Shown here: positions 1-5,624 of the stretch, piece by piece | Layout of the letters: each line of letters begins with the position of its first letter | Numbering within the stretch: the stretch's first letter is position 1 | Assembly (NCBI GenBank): GCA_002705125.1 | Contig: PAHQ01000013.1 | Span: 13,798-19,421 of the forward strand | Length of the DNA stretch: 5,624 bases | Direction: 5' to 3' | Origin: Verrucomicrobiales bacterium | GTDB taxonomy: Bacteria; Verrucomicrobiota; Verrucomicrobiia; Verrucomicrobiales; DEV007 | Position numbers and translations under genes: made by a program | Notes under the pieces: generated by a model | Database searches by the model: none | What the model was told of the DNA's origin: nothing | Seen by the model: the letters and a program-made list of their open reading frames with translations, nothing else

Positions 1-1769
1 CTAAAGGTTGTATCTTTAACAAATCCGTCGACGGCTTCTTTATTATTAAGGGCACTAGGCGAAGGCGACTTGAAAAAGCCGATCGCTAGTGGTGAAGTTT
101 CCCCATAGGTACCAAAAGAAACATCTTCGAATTGACGAGGGTATAAGCCGTGAGCTGATACAGTTTCATAATTATTATCTGAATCTCCTCGAGTGAGCGC
201 CAGATAAGACCCTTCCGATGAACTTAATTGAAAGTCAGTATGGAGTTCCCCGTTAGGATCATTACGGTCCTTTCCAGATGCAAAAACGATTAAGAATTCA
301 TTTGGCGCGATGACTATTTCTGGTAATGCCCATTTATTGGGTCTACTAGCATTATCTGTGAGAAAATGATTCGCTAAAGAGATTGCAGTGTCAGTGGGAT
401 TCCATAACTCAATCCAGTCAGAGCTGTCTTCGTCAGAATCTTGCAGGGTGGCATCGTTATTAGCCATGAATTCACTGATGAGTACATTATCCAGAGTTGG
501 AAAGCTTGGAACGCTTTCAGAATTCTTTGGGTTCGATCCTGAACTTATTTCTGTGCTATCACTGTAACCGTCATCATCAGTGTCTGCTTTAGTGGGTTCA
601 GTGTTAAATGTATTTAGCTCATCTAGGTCTGTAAGACCGTCACCATCAGTGTCAGCTAACTTGGGATCTGTTGGAGGGTTTCTATTAACTTCCTCTCCAT
701 CAATTAATCCATCATCATCGGTATCCGAATCTTTTGGATAAGTTCCAGTGAGGTCGACTTCTTGGCCATCTGTTAATCCATCGTTATCTGTATCTTTATC
801 TGTGGGATCTGTGCCTTGCGTGAGTTCTCTTCCATTGGATAAACCGTCAGAATCAGCGTCTCCATTTTCGTTCTGATCAAGGTTTTGAAAATAAGCCAGT
901 TCCCAAGTATCAGGCAATTCGTCATTATCTGAATTGTTGGGTAAGAAAACTCCATCCTTATAGGAAATATAATCAATTTCTACAGCCCCTGTGTCTGACG
1001 TTGAAGAAAGTTGCATTGACATGTAGGGATAAATTTCATCGCTGCTCTGTGCCAAAGTGATTACTTCAGAGAAATTAGGGACAGTGGCTTCGTTCATATA
1101 AATTTTGAGATCATATTTATCTGTATCATTTTCGTTTTTTATAATAGTGACCCAAAATTCGTTCCATTGCGTTGGATCTAGTGGCTTAAAAATGGTGCTG
1201 GAGCTATTACTGATAAACATTCCATTTTCTTCGTAAGCTGAGTCTTTGCCTGCAATACCGAATGCAAAACCAATTCTCCCTGCGCTACTCCTGAAGTTGA
1301 TGATTCCTTTAGCACCACTATGTGGATTAAGACCATTAGGAGCATCTTCTAGATCTGGCACAGATGTCGGAAGGCGAAGCCTAAAAGCAAAAGTAGCACC
1401 ATCGTCCATGAAATTTCTAGGAGCCCCCTCGTTTTTTTCAAGATCGTGTGTCAGTGTTAATCTCCGATTGTTATTGGTTCCAGAATTTGTGACCGCATCT
1501 ATTATTTGAATGGCTCGATTGCCAGGCTCTCCATTAATAGGTGTGCTTGTAATTCCACCTGGATTCCCCGATTCTGGTGGAGTGCCATCCCAATGATCAG
1601 AGCTATTGTTATGATCCCATGTGCCGTCTAGGGCTTCACTGGAAGAGTTTTTTGTTTCATCACCATTATAAATGTAATCCCAACCGCCTGGAGGAGGAGG
1701 ATATTCTGCACTTTGTACATTTATTAAGCTAAGTAGGAGTAAGATAAGAATTTTTTGGGATAATCTCAT
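1..1769 (-). CDS. Exported multidomain protein with TSP type-3 repeats and lamin-tail domain (3' end off window)
   Basis: The reading frame is open from the ATG at 1769-1767 to the left edge (589 complete codons, no stop), so the C-terminus is missing. Residues 1-21 form a signal peptide (MRLSQK, then a Leu/Ile-rich core ILILLLLSLI, with likely cleavage near Gln-Ser-Ala), followed by a proline run (PPPPGG). Residues about 22-275 are beta-rich and resemble a concanavalin-A-like/LamG sandwich (ATFAFRLRLP, WNEFWVTI, VEIDYISYKDG). Residues 281-417 hold six thrombospondin type-3 units with DTDxDGLxDGxE cores, expected to bind calcium. Residues about 426-575 match a lamin-tail domain (LISEFMANND, DWIELWNP, LPEIVIAPNEFLIVFASG, SYLALTR). 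The last visible residues, GFVKDTTF, resemble the linker that in many Verrucomicrobiota and Planctomycetota proteins leads to a chitobiase-like C-terminal domain and a CotH kinase domain. That continuation is inference. The protein is probably secreted or on the cell surface; its function is unknown. It is divergent from the SMP-30 gene. Confidence 0.9.
   Translation of the reverse strand, partial: MRLSQKILILLLLSLINVQSAEYPPPPGGWDYIYNGDETKNSSSEALDGTWDHNNSSDHWDGTPPESGNPGGITSTPINGEPGNRAIQIIDAVTNSGTNNNRRLTLTHDLEKNEGAPRNFMDDGATFAFRLRLPTSVPDLEDAPNGLNPHSGAKGIINFRSSAGRIGFAFGIAGKDSAYEENGMFISNSSSTIFKPLDPTQWNEFWVTIIKNENDTDKYDLKIYMNEATVPNFSEVITLAQSSDEIYPYMSMQLSSTSDTGAVEIDYISYKDGVFLPNNSDNDELPDTWELAYFQNLDQNENGDADSDGLSNGRELTQGTDPTDKDTDNDGLTDGQEVDLTGTYPKDSDTDDDGLIDGEEVNRNPPTDPKLADTDGDGLTDLDELNTFNTEPTKADTDDDGYSDSTEISSGSNPKNSESVPSFPTLDNVLISEFMANNDATLQDSDEDSSDWIELWNPTDTAISLANHFLTDNASRPNKWALPEIVIAPNEFLIVFASGKDRNDPNGELHTDFQLSSSEGSYLALTRGDSDNNYETVSAHGLYPRQFEDVSFGTYGETSPLAIGFFKSPSPSALNNKEAVDGFVKDTTF
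519..929 (-). repeat. Thrombospondin type-3 repeat array (six units) inside the lamin-tail protein
   Basis: Protein residues 281-417 contain six Asp-rich units. The first is degenerate (DNDELPDTWE) and the second is ADSDGLSNGREL. Four regular units then start at residues 326, 349, 373 and 396: DTDNDGLTDGQEV, DTDDDGLIDGEEV, DTDGDGLTDLDEL and DTDDDGYSDSTEI. Spacing is 22-24 residues, and linkers often contain T-x-P. These are the calcium-coordinating loops typical of bacterial TSP3 stalks, which usually space an exported domain away from another. The nucleotide sequence has diverged between units, so this is not a recent tandem duplication. Confidence 0.88.
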
Positions 1770-1873
1770 TGGAGGGATTTTGATAGTTCGGGGTATTATA
1801 CTATGCTCTTAATTTTGGCTGAGCTCAAGTGTGATGGCTTGCCATTTAGATTAATTTTTATCATTATTATGTA
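1770..1873. promoter_or_regulatory. Divergent intergenic region with candidate promoters and two short palindromes
   Basis: These 104 bases separate two divergent genes. For the minus-strand gene there is a perfect TATAAT (complement of 1795-1800), 25 bases upstream of its ATG, but no good -35 at standard spacing. TTGAGC (complement of 1823-1828) lies 22 bases away, which is too far. For the plus-strand gene, TTGCCA at 1839-1844 matches the -35 consensus at 5 of 6 positions. CATTAT at 1862-1867, after a 17-base spacer, matches the -10 at 4 of 6. Two inverted repeats are visible: TGAGCTCA at 1820-1827, and ATGGC-TT-GCCAT at 1834-1845, which overlaps the plus-strand -35. Either could be an operator, but both are short. 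Promoter calls assume sigma-70-like consensus and are tentative. Confidence 0.45.
1834..1845. promoter_or_regulatory. Possible operator: ATGGC-TT-GCCAT inverted repeat
   Basis: A perfect 5-bp inverted repeat with a 2-base spacer lies between the divergent starts. It covers the candidate -35 (TTGCCA, 1839-1844) of the SMP-30 gene. A repressor or activator bound here could control that gene and possibly its divergent neighbour. The symmetry does not extend further outward (G at 1833 against T at 1846), so chance is a real alternative. Confidence 0.25.
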
Positions 1874-2764
1874 ATGAAAATTATATCTCTTTTATTGCTA
1901 ATTTTTACATTACATACAGCATTTGCTGATATTTCATCGATTGCAGTTCAGGGTGAAAAGATGACTAGGTTAGGAACTGGAATGAAGTTTACGGAGGGGC
2001 CAGTTTGGATAAAGAAAGAAAAGAGACTGGTTTTTTCAGATATTCCAAATTCTCTACAGATGGAGTGGACCAGTACAAAGGGGGTGAAAGAGTGGAGAAA
2101 AGTTGAGCAGTCTAATGGCAACCTTATGGACTTGAATGGTAATATTTTGTCCTGCCAGCATGCTGGAAGAAATATTATAAGAACTTCATCGGATGGATCT
2201 ATAAAAGTTATTGCTGATAAGTTTGAAGGTAAGAAATTTAATTCTCCTAACGATTTGGCTGTTCGCAGTAATGGAGAGATATGGTTTACTGATCCTAGTT
2301 ATGGTTTAAGAGGTAGAAAGGCTGAGGTTGATGGAAAGTGGGTTTATAAACTTAAAAAAGATGGATCCGTAAGTGTGGTCTGCAAGACCTTTGATATGCC
2401 AAATGGAATCGCTTTTTCGCCCGACGAAAAAAGAATCTACATTGCAGACTCTGGAAAAATTGGAAAAATTCGTGCTTATGACGTTTTAGAGGAAGGGCTT
2501 CTTGGAGAACCAGCCTTTAAAATAGATATACGATGTGATGGAATGTGTGTTGATACGAAGGGTAGGATTTATACGACAGCCGGTGGAGGTATTCATGTTT
2601 TTGATGCTAATGGAAAGAAGATCGGTTTAATTCCAGTGCCAGAGCATCCTGCTAACGTTTGTTTTGGTGGAGAAAATTACGACACTCTTTTTATAACTGC
2701 CCGTAAGTCTCTTTATTCAATCAGAATTAATGCCAAGGGGCAGACTGTTAAGGCCAAGAAATAA
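1874..2764 (+). CDS. Exported SMP-30/gluconolactonase-family hydrolase
   Basis: This is a 296-residue protein. Residues 1-18 form a signal peptide (MKIISLLLLIFTLHTAFA, with a clean AFA cleavage site), so the enzyme is predicted to be periplasmic or secreted. The rest is a six-bladed beta-propeller of the SMP-30/gluconolactonase/LRE-like family, which typically hydrolyses sugar lactones or other esters using one divalent metal ion. The expected ligands are present: Glu41 in FTEGPVW, Asn126 in NSPNDLAV, Asn177 in MPNGIAFSPDE and Asp222 in CDGMCVD. Blade motifs GEIWFTDPSYGL and GRIYTTAGGGIHVFD are also intact, and the length is normal for the family. The substrate cannot be told from sequence: aldonolactone is the family default, but promiscuous members exist. 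The start is the only in-frame ATG before the signal peptide, with an upstream in-frame TAG at 1847. No Shine-Dalgarno site is visible. It is convergent with the kinase gene, stop against stop. Confidence 0.93.
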   Translation: MKIISLLLLIFTLHTAFADISSIAVQGEKMTRLGTGMKFTEGPVWIKKEKRLVFSDIPNSLQMEWTSTKGVKEWRKVEQSNGNLMDLNGNILSCQHAGRNIIRTSSDGSIKVIADKFEGKKFNSPNDLAVRSNGEIWFTDPSYGLRGRKAEVDGKWVYKLKKDGSVSVVCKTFDMPNGIAFSPDEKRIYIADSGKIGKIRAYDVLEEGLLGEPAFKIDIRCDGMCVDTKGRIYTTAGGGIHVFDANGKKIGLIPVPEHPANVCFGGENYDTLFITARKSLYSIRINAKGQTVKAKK

Positions 2765-3676
2765 TTAGAGTGATGTATAGCTGATAAATTTATCCAGACG
2801 ATCTGAAATCTTTTCTTTATCTAATTTTATTAGAGCTTCAACACTGAATGATTCACAGTTGAAGCTTGCCATGACGGTGCCACGAGCGATGGATGCCTTA
2901 AGGTCGCTAAAGCTTGGGTCATTCTGTCCAATGGATGCGATGTAGCCTGCAATTCCACCGACAAAACAATCACCTGCTCCCGTTGGATCTTCGACGCTTT
3001 CCAGAGGATAAGCTCCAGTTCTGAAGAATTCTTGATCATCTTTGCCGAAAAGCATGGCCCCATGCTCACCAGTCTTGATGATAACGTTTTCTGGGCCTAG
3101 CTCCATCATCTTTTTACCTGCAATGATAAGATTTTTTGATTCTGTAAGGAGCTGAGCTTCGGACTCATTAATGACAAAAAGGTCGACCTTCGACATTAGA
3201 TCTAATAGCTCATCTCGTTCGTTCATTATCCAAATATCCATAGTGTCTGCTATAGAGTATTTTTTACCATGGCATTGCTGTAGAACATCAAGTTGGTTAC
3301 GAGGACTCATATTAGCAAGTAGGACAACTTCAGTTACCTGATATTTCTCAGGAAGCTTAGGTTCGTACGCTTCGAGTACATTTATAGCGACTTCATGAGT
3401 GGTTCTATTATCCATATTTTCATGATACTCACCTGACCAATAAAAACTATCACCCTCACTCTTTTCGATACCTTCTGTACATATCCCTCTGTTCTCAAGA
3501 GTTTGAATATGATCCTCAGGAAAGTCTTTCCCAATGATTCCGACAATTTCTGTTGGAGCGAAGAAACTTGAAGACATGGCAGCGTAAGATGCTGAACCTC
3601 CCATTAATCCCTTTCTTTGTTCTTTTGGAGTTTTGATGTCGTCTATAGCGATGGTTCCAGCAACAATTACTTTCAT
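2765..3676 (-). CDS. PfkB/ribokinase-family kinase, substrate unknown
   Basis: This 303-residue cytoplasmic kinase is full length for the family. The N-terminal substrate region reads VAGTIAIDDIKTP, followed by the di-glycine motif GGSASYAA (residues 26-33). A lid-like segment (about 78-100, with WSGEYHENMDNRTTHE) follows. Further on are VINESEAQLL (168-177), IIKTGEHGAMLF (199-210) and PfkB signature 2, DPTGAGDCFVGG (230-241). In that signature, Asp236 is the catalytic base and the GAGD segment forms the anion hole. The enzyme should phosphorylate a hydroxymethyl group of a sugar, nucleoside or similar small molecule using ATP. From memory, the N-terminal block, the lid and the tail (GTVMASFNCESFSVEAL) resemble a widespread but poorly characterised group of bacterial PfkB kinases, not ThiD or ThiM. 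The ATG overlaps the thiE stop by 4 bases (ATGA), implying co-transcription and coupled translation. Whether its job relates to thiamine is unknown. Confidence 0.92.
   Translation of the reverse strand: MKVIVAGTIAIDDIKTPKEQRKGLMGGSASYAAMSSSFFAPTEIVGIIGKDFPEDHIQTLENRGICTEGIEKSEGDSFYWSGEYHENMDNRTTHEVAINVLEAYEPKLPEKYQVTEVVLLANMSPRNQLDVLQQCHGKKYSIADTMDIWIMNERDELLDLMSKVDLFVINESEAQLLTESKNLIIAGKKMMELGPENVIIKTGEHGAMLFGKDDQEFFRTGAYPLESVEDPTGAGDCFVGGIAGYIASIGQNDPSFSDLKASIARGTVMASFNCESFSVEALIKLDKEKISDRLDKFISYTSL
3673..3676 (-). other. ATGA stop/start overlap coupling thiE to the PfkB kinase
   Basis: Read on the minus strand, ATGA contains the kinase start (3676-3674) and the thiE stop TGA (3675-3673). 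Upstream of the ATG only a weak purine stretch (GAAGAA) is present, with no GGAGG-like site. This favours termination-reinitiation by the ribosome that has just finished thiE. Confidence 0.8.
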
Positions 3677-4299
3677 GATATTTCTTCGAGTGTTTTCTTG
3701 GATAAGGATTTAATTTTTGACACATAATATACAATGTCACTGCTTTGCAAGAGATCTGATACTATGACAACATTTTTGGCACCAGCTTTAATGACTTCAA
3801 TTATTGTACTTTCGTTGATGCCACCAATACAATAGATGGGACCATTAAATTCTTTATGTGCTTGGATGATATCATTAAGGCCTATAGCCGGTCTTCCAGG
3901 TTTAGTGTTTGTTGCATAAAGAGGACCGAATCCGATATAATCAGCGCCTTCATTATTGGCTGTTCTGACTTGATCAAGGCTATGTGTAGAACGACCAACT
4001 AATTTGCAGTTACCAGACATTTTTCGAGCGTCATTAATTTTGCCATCTTCCTGACCAATGTGAACGCCATCTGCTTCGATTTCTCCAGCGATTTCAGGAT
4101 AATCATTGATAATTAAAGGGGTTCCAAGGTCTTTGCATATTGGTTTTATCTGCTTGGCAATTTTCAGTATTTCATTGGGCCTTTTGGATTTAGCTCTCAA
4201 CTGCAACATAGATACTCCACTTCCACATATGGATTTGGTGCAGCTTACAATTTCACTTTCCCTCACATAACCGAGGTCCAGTATTGCATAAAGATTCAC
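3673..4299 (-). CDS. thiE: Thiamine-phosphate synthase
   Basis: This 208-residue TIM-barrel enzyme joins HMP pyrimidine diphosphate and thiazole phosphate to give thiamine monophosphate and pyrophosphate in the cytoplasm. Family motifs are all present: Gln33, Arg35 and Lys37 in QLRAK; Asn65-Asp66 in IINDY; DGVHIGQED at 77-85; GRSTHS at 102-107; GFGPLYATNTKPG at 123-135 with the pyrophosphate-binding Thr-x-Thr-Lys; and CIGGIN at 157-162 near the phosphate site. The length is normal for a single-domain ThiE, and no TenI-specific loss of active-site residues is evident. The start is GTG at 4299-4297, chosen because it keeps strand beta-1 (NLYAILD); the next possible starts lie inside the domain. 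The GTG shares one base with the accC stop (TAGTG), and the TGA stop overlaps the kinase ATG. No Shine-Dalgarno site is seen, so translation probably depends on ribosomes finishing accC. No TPP riboswitch lies directly upstream of the gene. Confidence 0.95.
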   Translation of the reverse strand: MNLYAILDLGYVRESEIVSCTKSICGSGVSMLQLRAKSKRPNEILKIAKQIKPICKDLGTPLIINDYPEIAGEIEADGVHIGQEDGKINDARKMSGNCKLVGRSTHSLDQVRTANNEGADYIGFGPLYATNTKPGRPAIGLNDIIQAHKEFNGPIYCIGGINESTIIEVIKAGAKNVVIVSDLLQSSDIVYYVSKIKSLSKKTLEEIS

Positions 4300-4301
4300 T
4301 A
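4297..4301 (-). other. TAGTG junction: accC stop sharing one base with the thiE GTG start
   Basis: On the minus strand the accC stop TAG (4301-4299) and the thiE start GTG (4299-4297) share the G at 4299. The bases before it (AACGACTTAAAG) hold no Shine-Dalgarno-like sequence, consistent with translational coupling and co-transcription of the two genes. Confidence 0.7.
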
Positions 4302-5624
4302 CTTTAAGTCGTTAAGGAATTCTTCTACCCAGCCAATATTATAATTTCCACTTCGGAAATCTGAGTTTTTGATAATCGCATCCTGAAAAGGAATCGTTGT
4401 TTTAATGCCTTCGATCAAAAATTCATTTAGAGCTCTTTGCATTCGATCAATAGCAATTTCTCTGGTCGCGCCTGTAACAATTAATTTTGCTATCATTGAG
4501 TCGTAGTAAGGTGGGACCTGATACCCTGAATAAACATGAGTGTCTACTCGCACCCCTCGTCCTCCTGGTTGGAACCAGAAATCTATTTTACCCGGGCTTG
4601 GCATGAAATTATTGTATGGATCCTCAGCATTAATTCTGCACTCAATCGAGTGTTGGCGAGGTACGCTATTTTGAACGTGCTCACTAAGTTTTTCTCCGGC
4701 AGCGATCCTTATCTGTTCCTTTATGAGGTCACAGCTATTAATCTCTTCTGTGATAGGGTGCTCGACTTGAATTCTAGTATTCATTTCCATGAAATAGAAT
4801 CCGCCACTTTCGTCAACTAGGTATTCTATGGTTCCACAGTTCTCGTAACCAATTTCCTTAACGAGGCGCACTGAAGCGTCCCCCATTTTTTTTCTAAGCT
4901 TTTTGTTTCCGTTAAGTAGCGGTGAAGGAGCTTCCTCAATAATTTTTTGATTTCGCCTTTGAAGAGAGCAATCTCTTTCACCGAGATGGACTACGTTACC
5001 GTGAGAATCAGCTACTATTTGAAATTCAATATGGTGAGGATTTAGAATAAGTTTTTCAATATAGACATCGCCATTGCCAAATGCTTTCTCCGCCTCATTC
5101 CTAGCATTTTGAAAACTTGATTCCAAGTTGGCCTCATTAAAGCATGGTCTCATTCCTTTGCCGCCGCCTCCAGCAGATGCCTTAATCATCACGGGATAAC
5201 CAATTTTTTCTGCTTCTTCTCTGGCTTCTGCAATGGTTTCAACAGTTCCATCCGTACCGGGAGTAACCGGGACTTTATACTTTTTTGCAGTAGCACGAGC
5301 TTCATTTTTATCACCCATGATGGAAATCACCTTAGCAGATGGACCGATAAATTTTATCTTACAGCTTTCACATATTTCTGCAAAATCAGCATTCTCAGAC
5401 AAGAAGCCGTAACCTGGGTGTATGGCATCAACGTTCGCAACTTCTGCAGCGCTAATGATTCTATTGGCCTTCAAGTAGCTCTCAGAGCTCGGACCTGGAC
5501 CAATACAAATGGCTTCATCAGCAAGCTGAACATGCATCGAGTCTACGTCTGCTTCTGAGTAGACTGCAACGCTTCTTATGCCAAGCTCTCTACATGCTCG
5601 GATAATTCGAAGTGCGATTTCACC
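4299..5624 (-). CDS. accC: Biotin carboxylase subunit of acetyl-CoA carboxylase (5' end off window)
   Basis: The frame is open from the right edge and begins [16 protein letters not shown], matching residue 11 onward of typical AccC, so about 10 codons (usually ending in IANR) lie outside the window. The 441 visible residues plus these give the normal length of about 450. AccC uses ATP and bicarbonate to carboxylate biotin on AccB, the first half of malonyl-CoA formation. Visible motifs, counting the first complete codon as residue 1, are: [10 protein letters not shown] in the N-terminal domain; the ATP-grasp lysine and glycine loop [12 protein letters not shown] (148-159); [11 protein letters not shown]; the metal and catalytic loop [11 protein letters not shown] (280-290); and RINAEDP and [13 protein letters not shown] in the C-terminal domain. 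The ATG at 5537-5535 is internal. Ending FLNDLK-TAG, it overlaps thiE by one base. AccB is the expected upstream neighbour, not seen here. Pyruvate or propionyl-CoA carboxylase subunits are less likely, because the protein ends right after the biotin carboxylase domain. Confidence 0.95.
   Translation of the reverse strand, partial: GEIALRIIRACRELGIRSVAVYSEADVDSMHVQLADEAICIGPGPSSESYLKANRIISAAEVANVDAIHPGYGFLSENADFAEICESCKIKFIGPSAKVISIMGDKNEARATAKKYKVPVTPGTDGTVETIAEAREEAEKIGYPVMIKASAGGGGKGMRPCFNEANLESSFQNARNEAEKAFGNGDVYIEKLILNPHHIEFQIVADSHGNVVHLGERDCSLQRRNQKIIEEAPSPLLNGNKKLRKKMGDASVRLVKEIGYENCGTIEYLVDESGGFYFMEMNTRIQVEHPITEEINSCDLIKEQIRIAAGEKLSEHVQNSVPRQHSIECRINAEDPYNNFMPSPGKIDFWFQPGGRGVRVDTHVYSGYQVPPYYDSMIAKLIVTGATREIAIDRMQRALNEFLIEGIKTTIPFQDAIIKNSDFRSGNYNIGWVEEFLNDLK

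Noticed and set aside
519..929. Asp-rich array considered as a recent DNA tandem repeat or an RTX toxin block
   Set aside because: Units have diverged at the nucleotide level, and the protein pattern is DTDxDGLxDGxE with 22-24 residue spacing. This is TSP3 and not the GGxGxD nonapeptide of RTX proteins.
773..976. Minus-strand 67-codon reading frame
   Set aside because: It lies out of frame within the TSP3 region of the lamin-tail gene, where the overlapping frame shows clear domain motifs. It is a by-product of Asp-rich repeat codons.
1246..1509. Plus-strand 87-codon reading frame
   Set aside because: Antisense to the ConA-like region of the lamin-tail gene. It has no recognisable motif and no ribosome binding site.
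1771..1776. GGAGGG on the plus strand as a ribosome binding site for a small gene
   Set aside because: The only nearby start is a TTG, and it gives about ten codons before TAA. It also lies just outside the minus-strand gene start, where it reads as CCCTCC.
2830..3069. Minus-strand 79-codon reading frame inside the kinase gene
   Set aside because: A shifted frame of a gene whose own frame carries all PfkB motifs.
3516..3740. Minus-strand 74-codon reading frame across the thiE/kinase junction
   Set aside because: Overlaps two well-supported genes in another frame; composition looks like a random translation.
4536..4820. Plus-strand 94-codon reading frame
   Set aside because: Antisense to the conserved C-terminal half of accC, with no motif or start signal.
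4943..4975. RRNQK in AccC instead of the RRHQK of E. coli
   Set aside because: His-to-Asn at this position is, as far as I recall, a common variant in bacterial biotin carboxylases. Neighbouring catalytic residues are intact, so it is not a sign of lost activity.
5535..5537. ATG as the start of accC
   Set aside because: The frame continues upstream to the window edge with conserved AccC residues ([16 protein letters not shown]), so this Met is internal.

Overview
The window looks like ordinary chromosome from a moderately AT-rich Gram-negative bacterium. The best guess is a marine member of the Verrucomicrobiota (Opitutales/Puniceicoccales-like), or otherwise a relative in the Planctomycetota-Verrucomicrobiota-Chlamydiota group. 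This rests on the secreted protein with thrombospondin type-3 repeats plus a lamin-tail domain, the exported SMP-30-type lactonase, and the flavour of the PfkB kinase. No rRNA or marker gene is present, so the assignment is an inference.

Layout, left to right. Positions 1-1769 (minus strand) hold the first 589 codons of a large exported protein: signal peptide, a probable concanavalin-A-like beta-sandwich, six thrombospondin type-3 Ca-binding repeats, then a lamin-tail domain. Its 3' end lies off the left edge. Positions 1770-1873 are a 104-bp divergent intergenic region with candidate promoters and two short palindromes. Positions 1874-2764 (plus strand) encode an exported SMP-30/gluconolactonase-family protein with all expected metal ligands. 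Its stop codon directly abuts the stop codon of the convergent gene at 2765. Positions 2765-5624 (minus strand) are a tightly packed three-gene run, transcribed right to left: accC (biotin carboxylase, lacking about its first 10 codons off the right edge), thiE (thiamine-phosphate synthase) and a PfkB-family kinase. The accC/thiE junction overlaps by 1 base and the thiE/pfkB junction by 4 bases.

The accC-thiE-pfkB run should be co-transcribed and probably translationally coupled. accC supplies the carboxylase step of fatty-acid synthesis, thiE joins the two halves of thiamine, and the kinase substrate cannot be read from the sequence. The left half carries two exported proteins, divergently arranged and possibly sharing a control region, with no obvious metabolic link to the right half.

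I found no RNA genes, CRISPR array, insertion sequence, phage or toxin gene. No wholly new system is evident. The points most worth following are the orphan kinase coupled to thiE, the truncated multidomain surface protein, the palindromes between the divergent genes, the zero-spacing convergent stops, and the absence of clear Shine-Dalgarno sites at all four visible starts.
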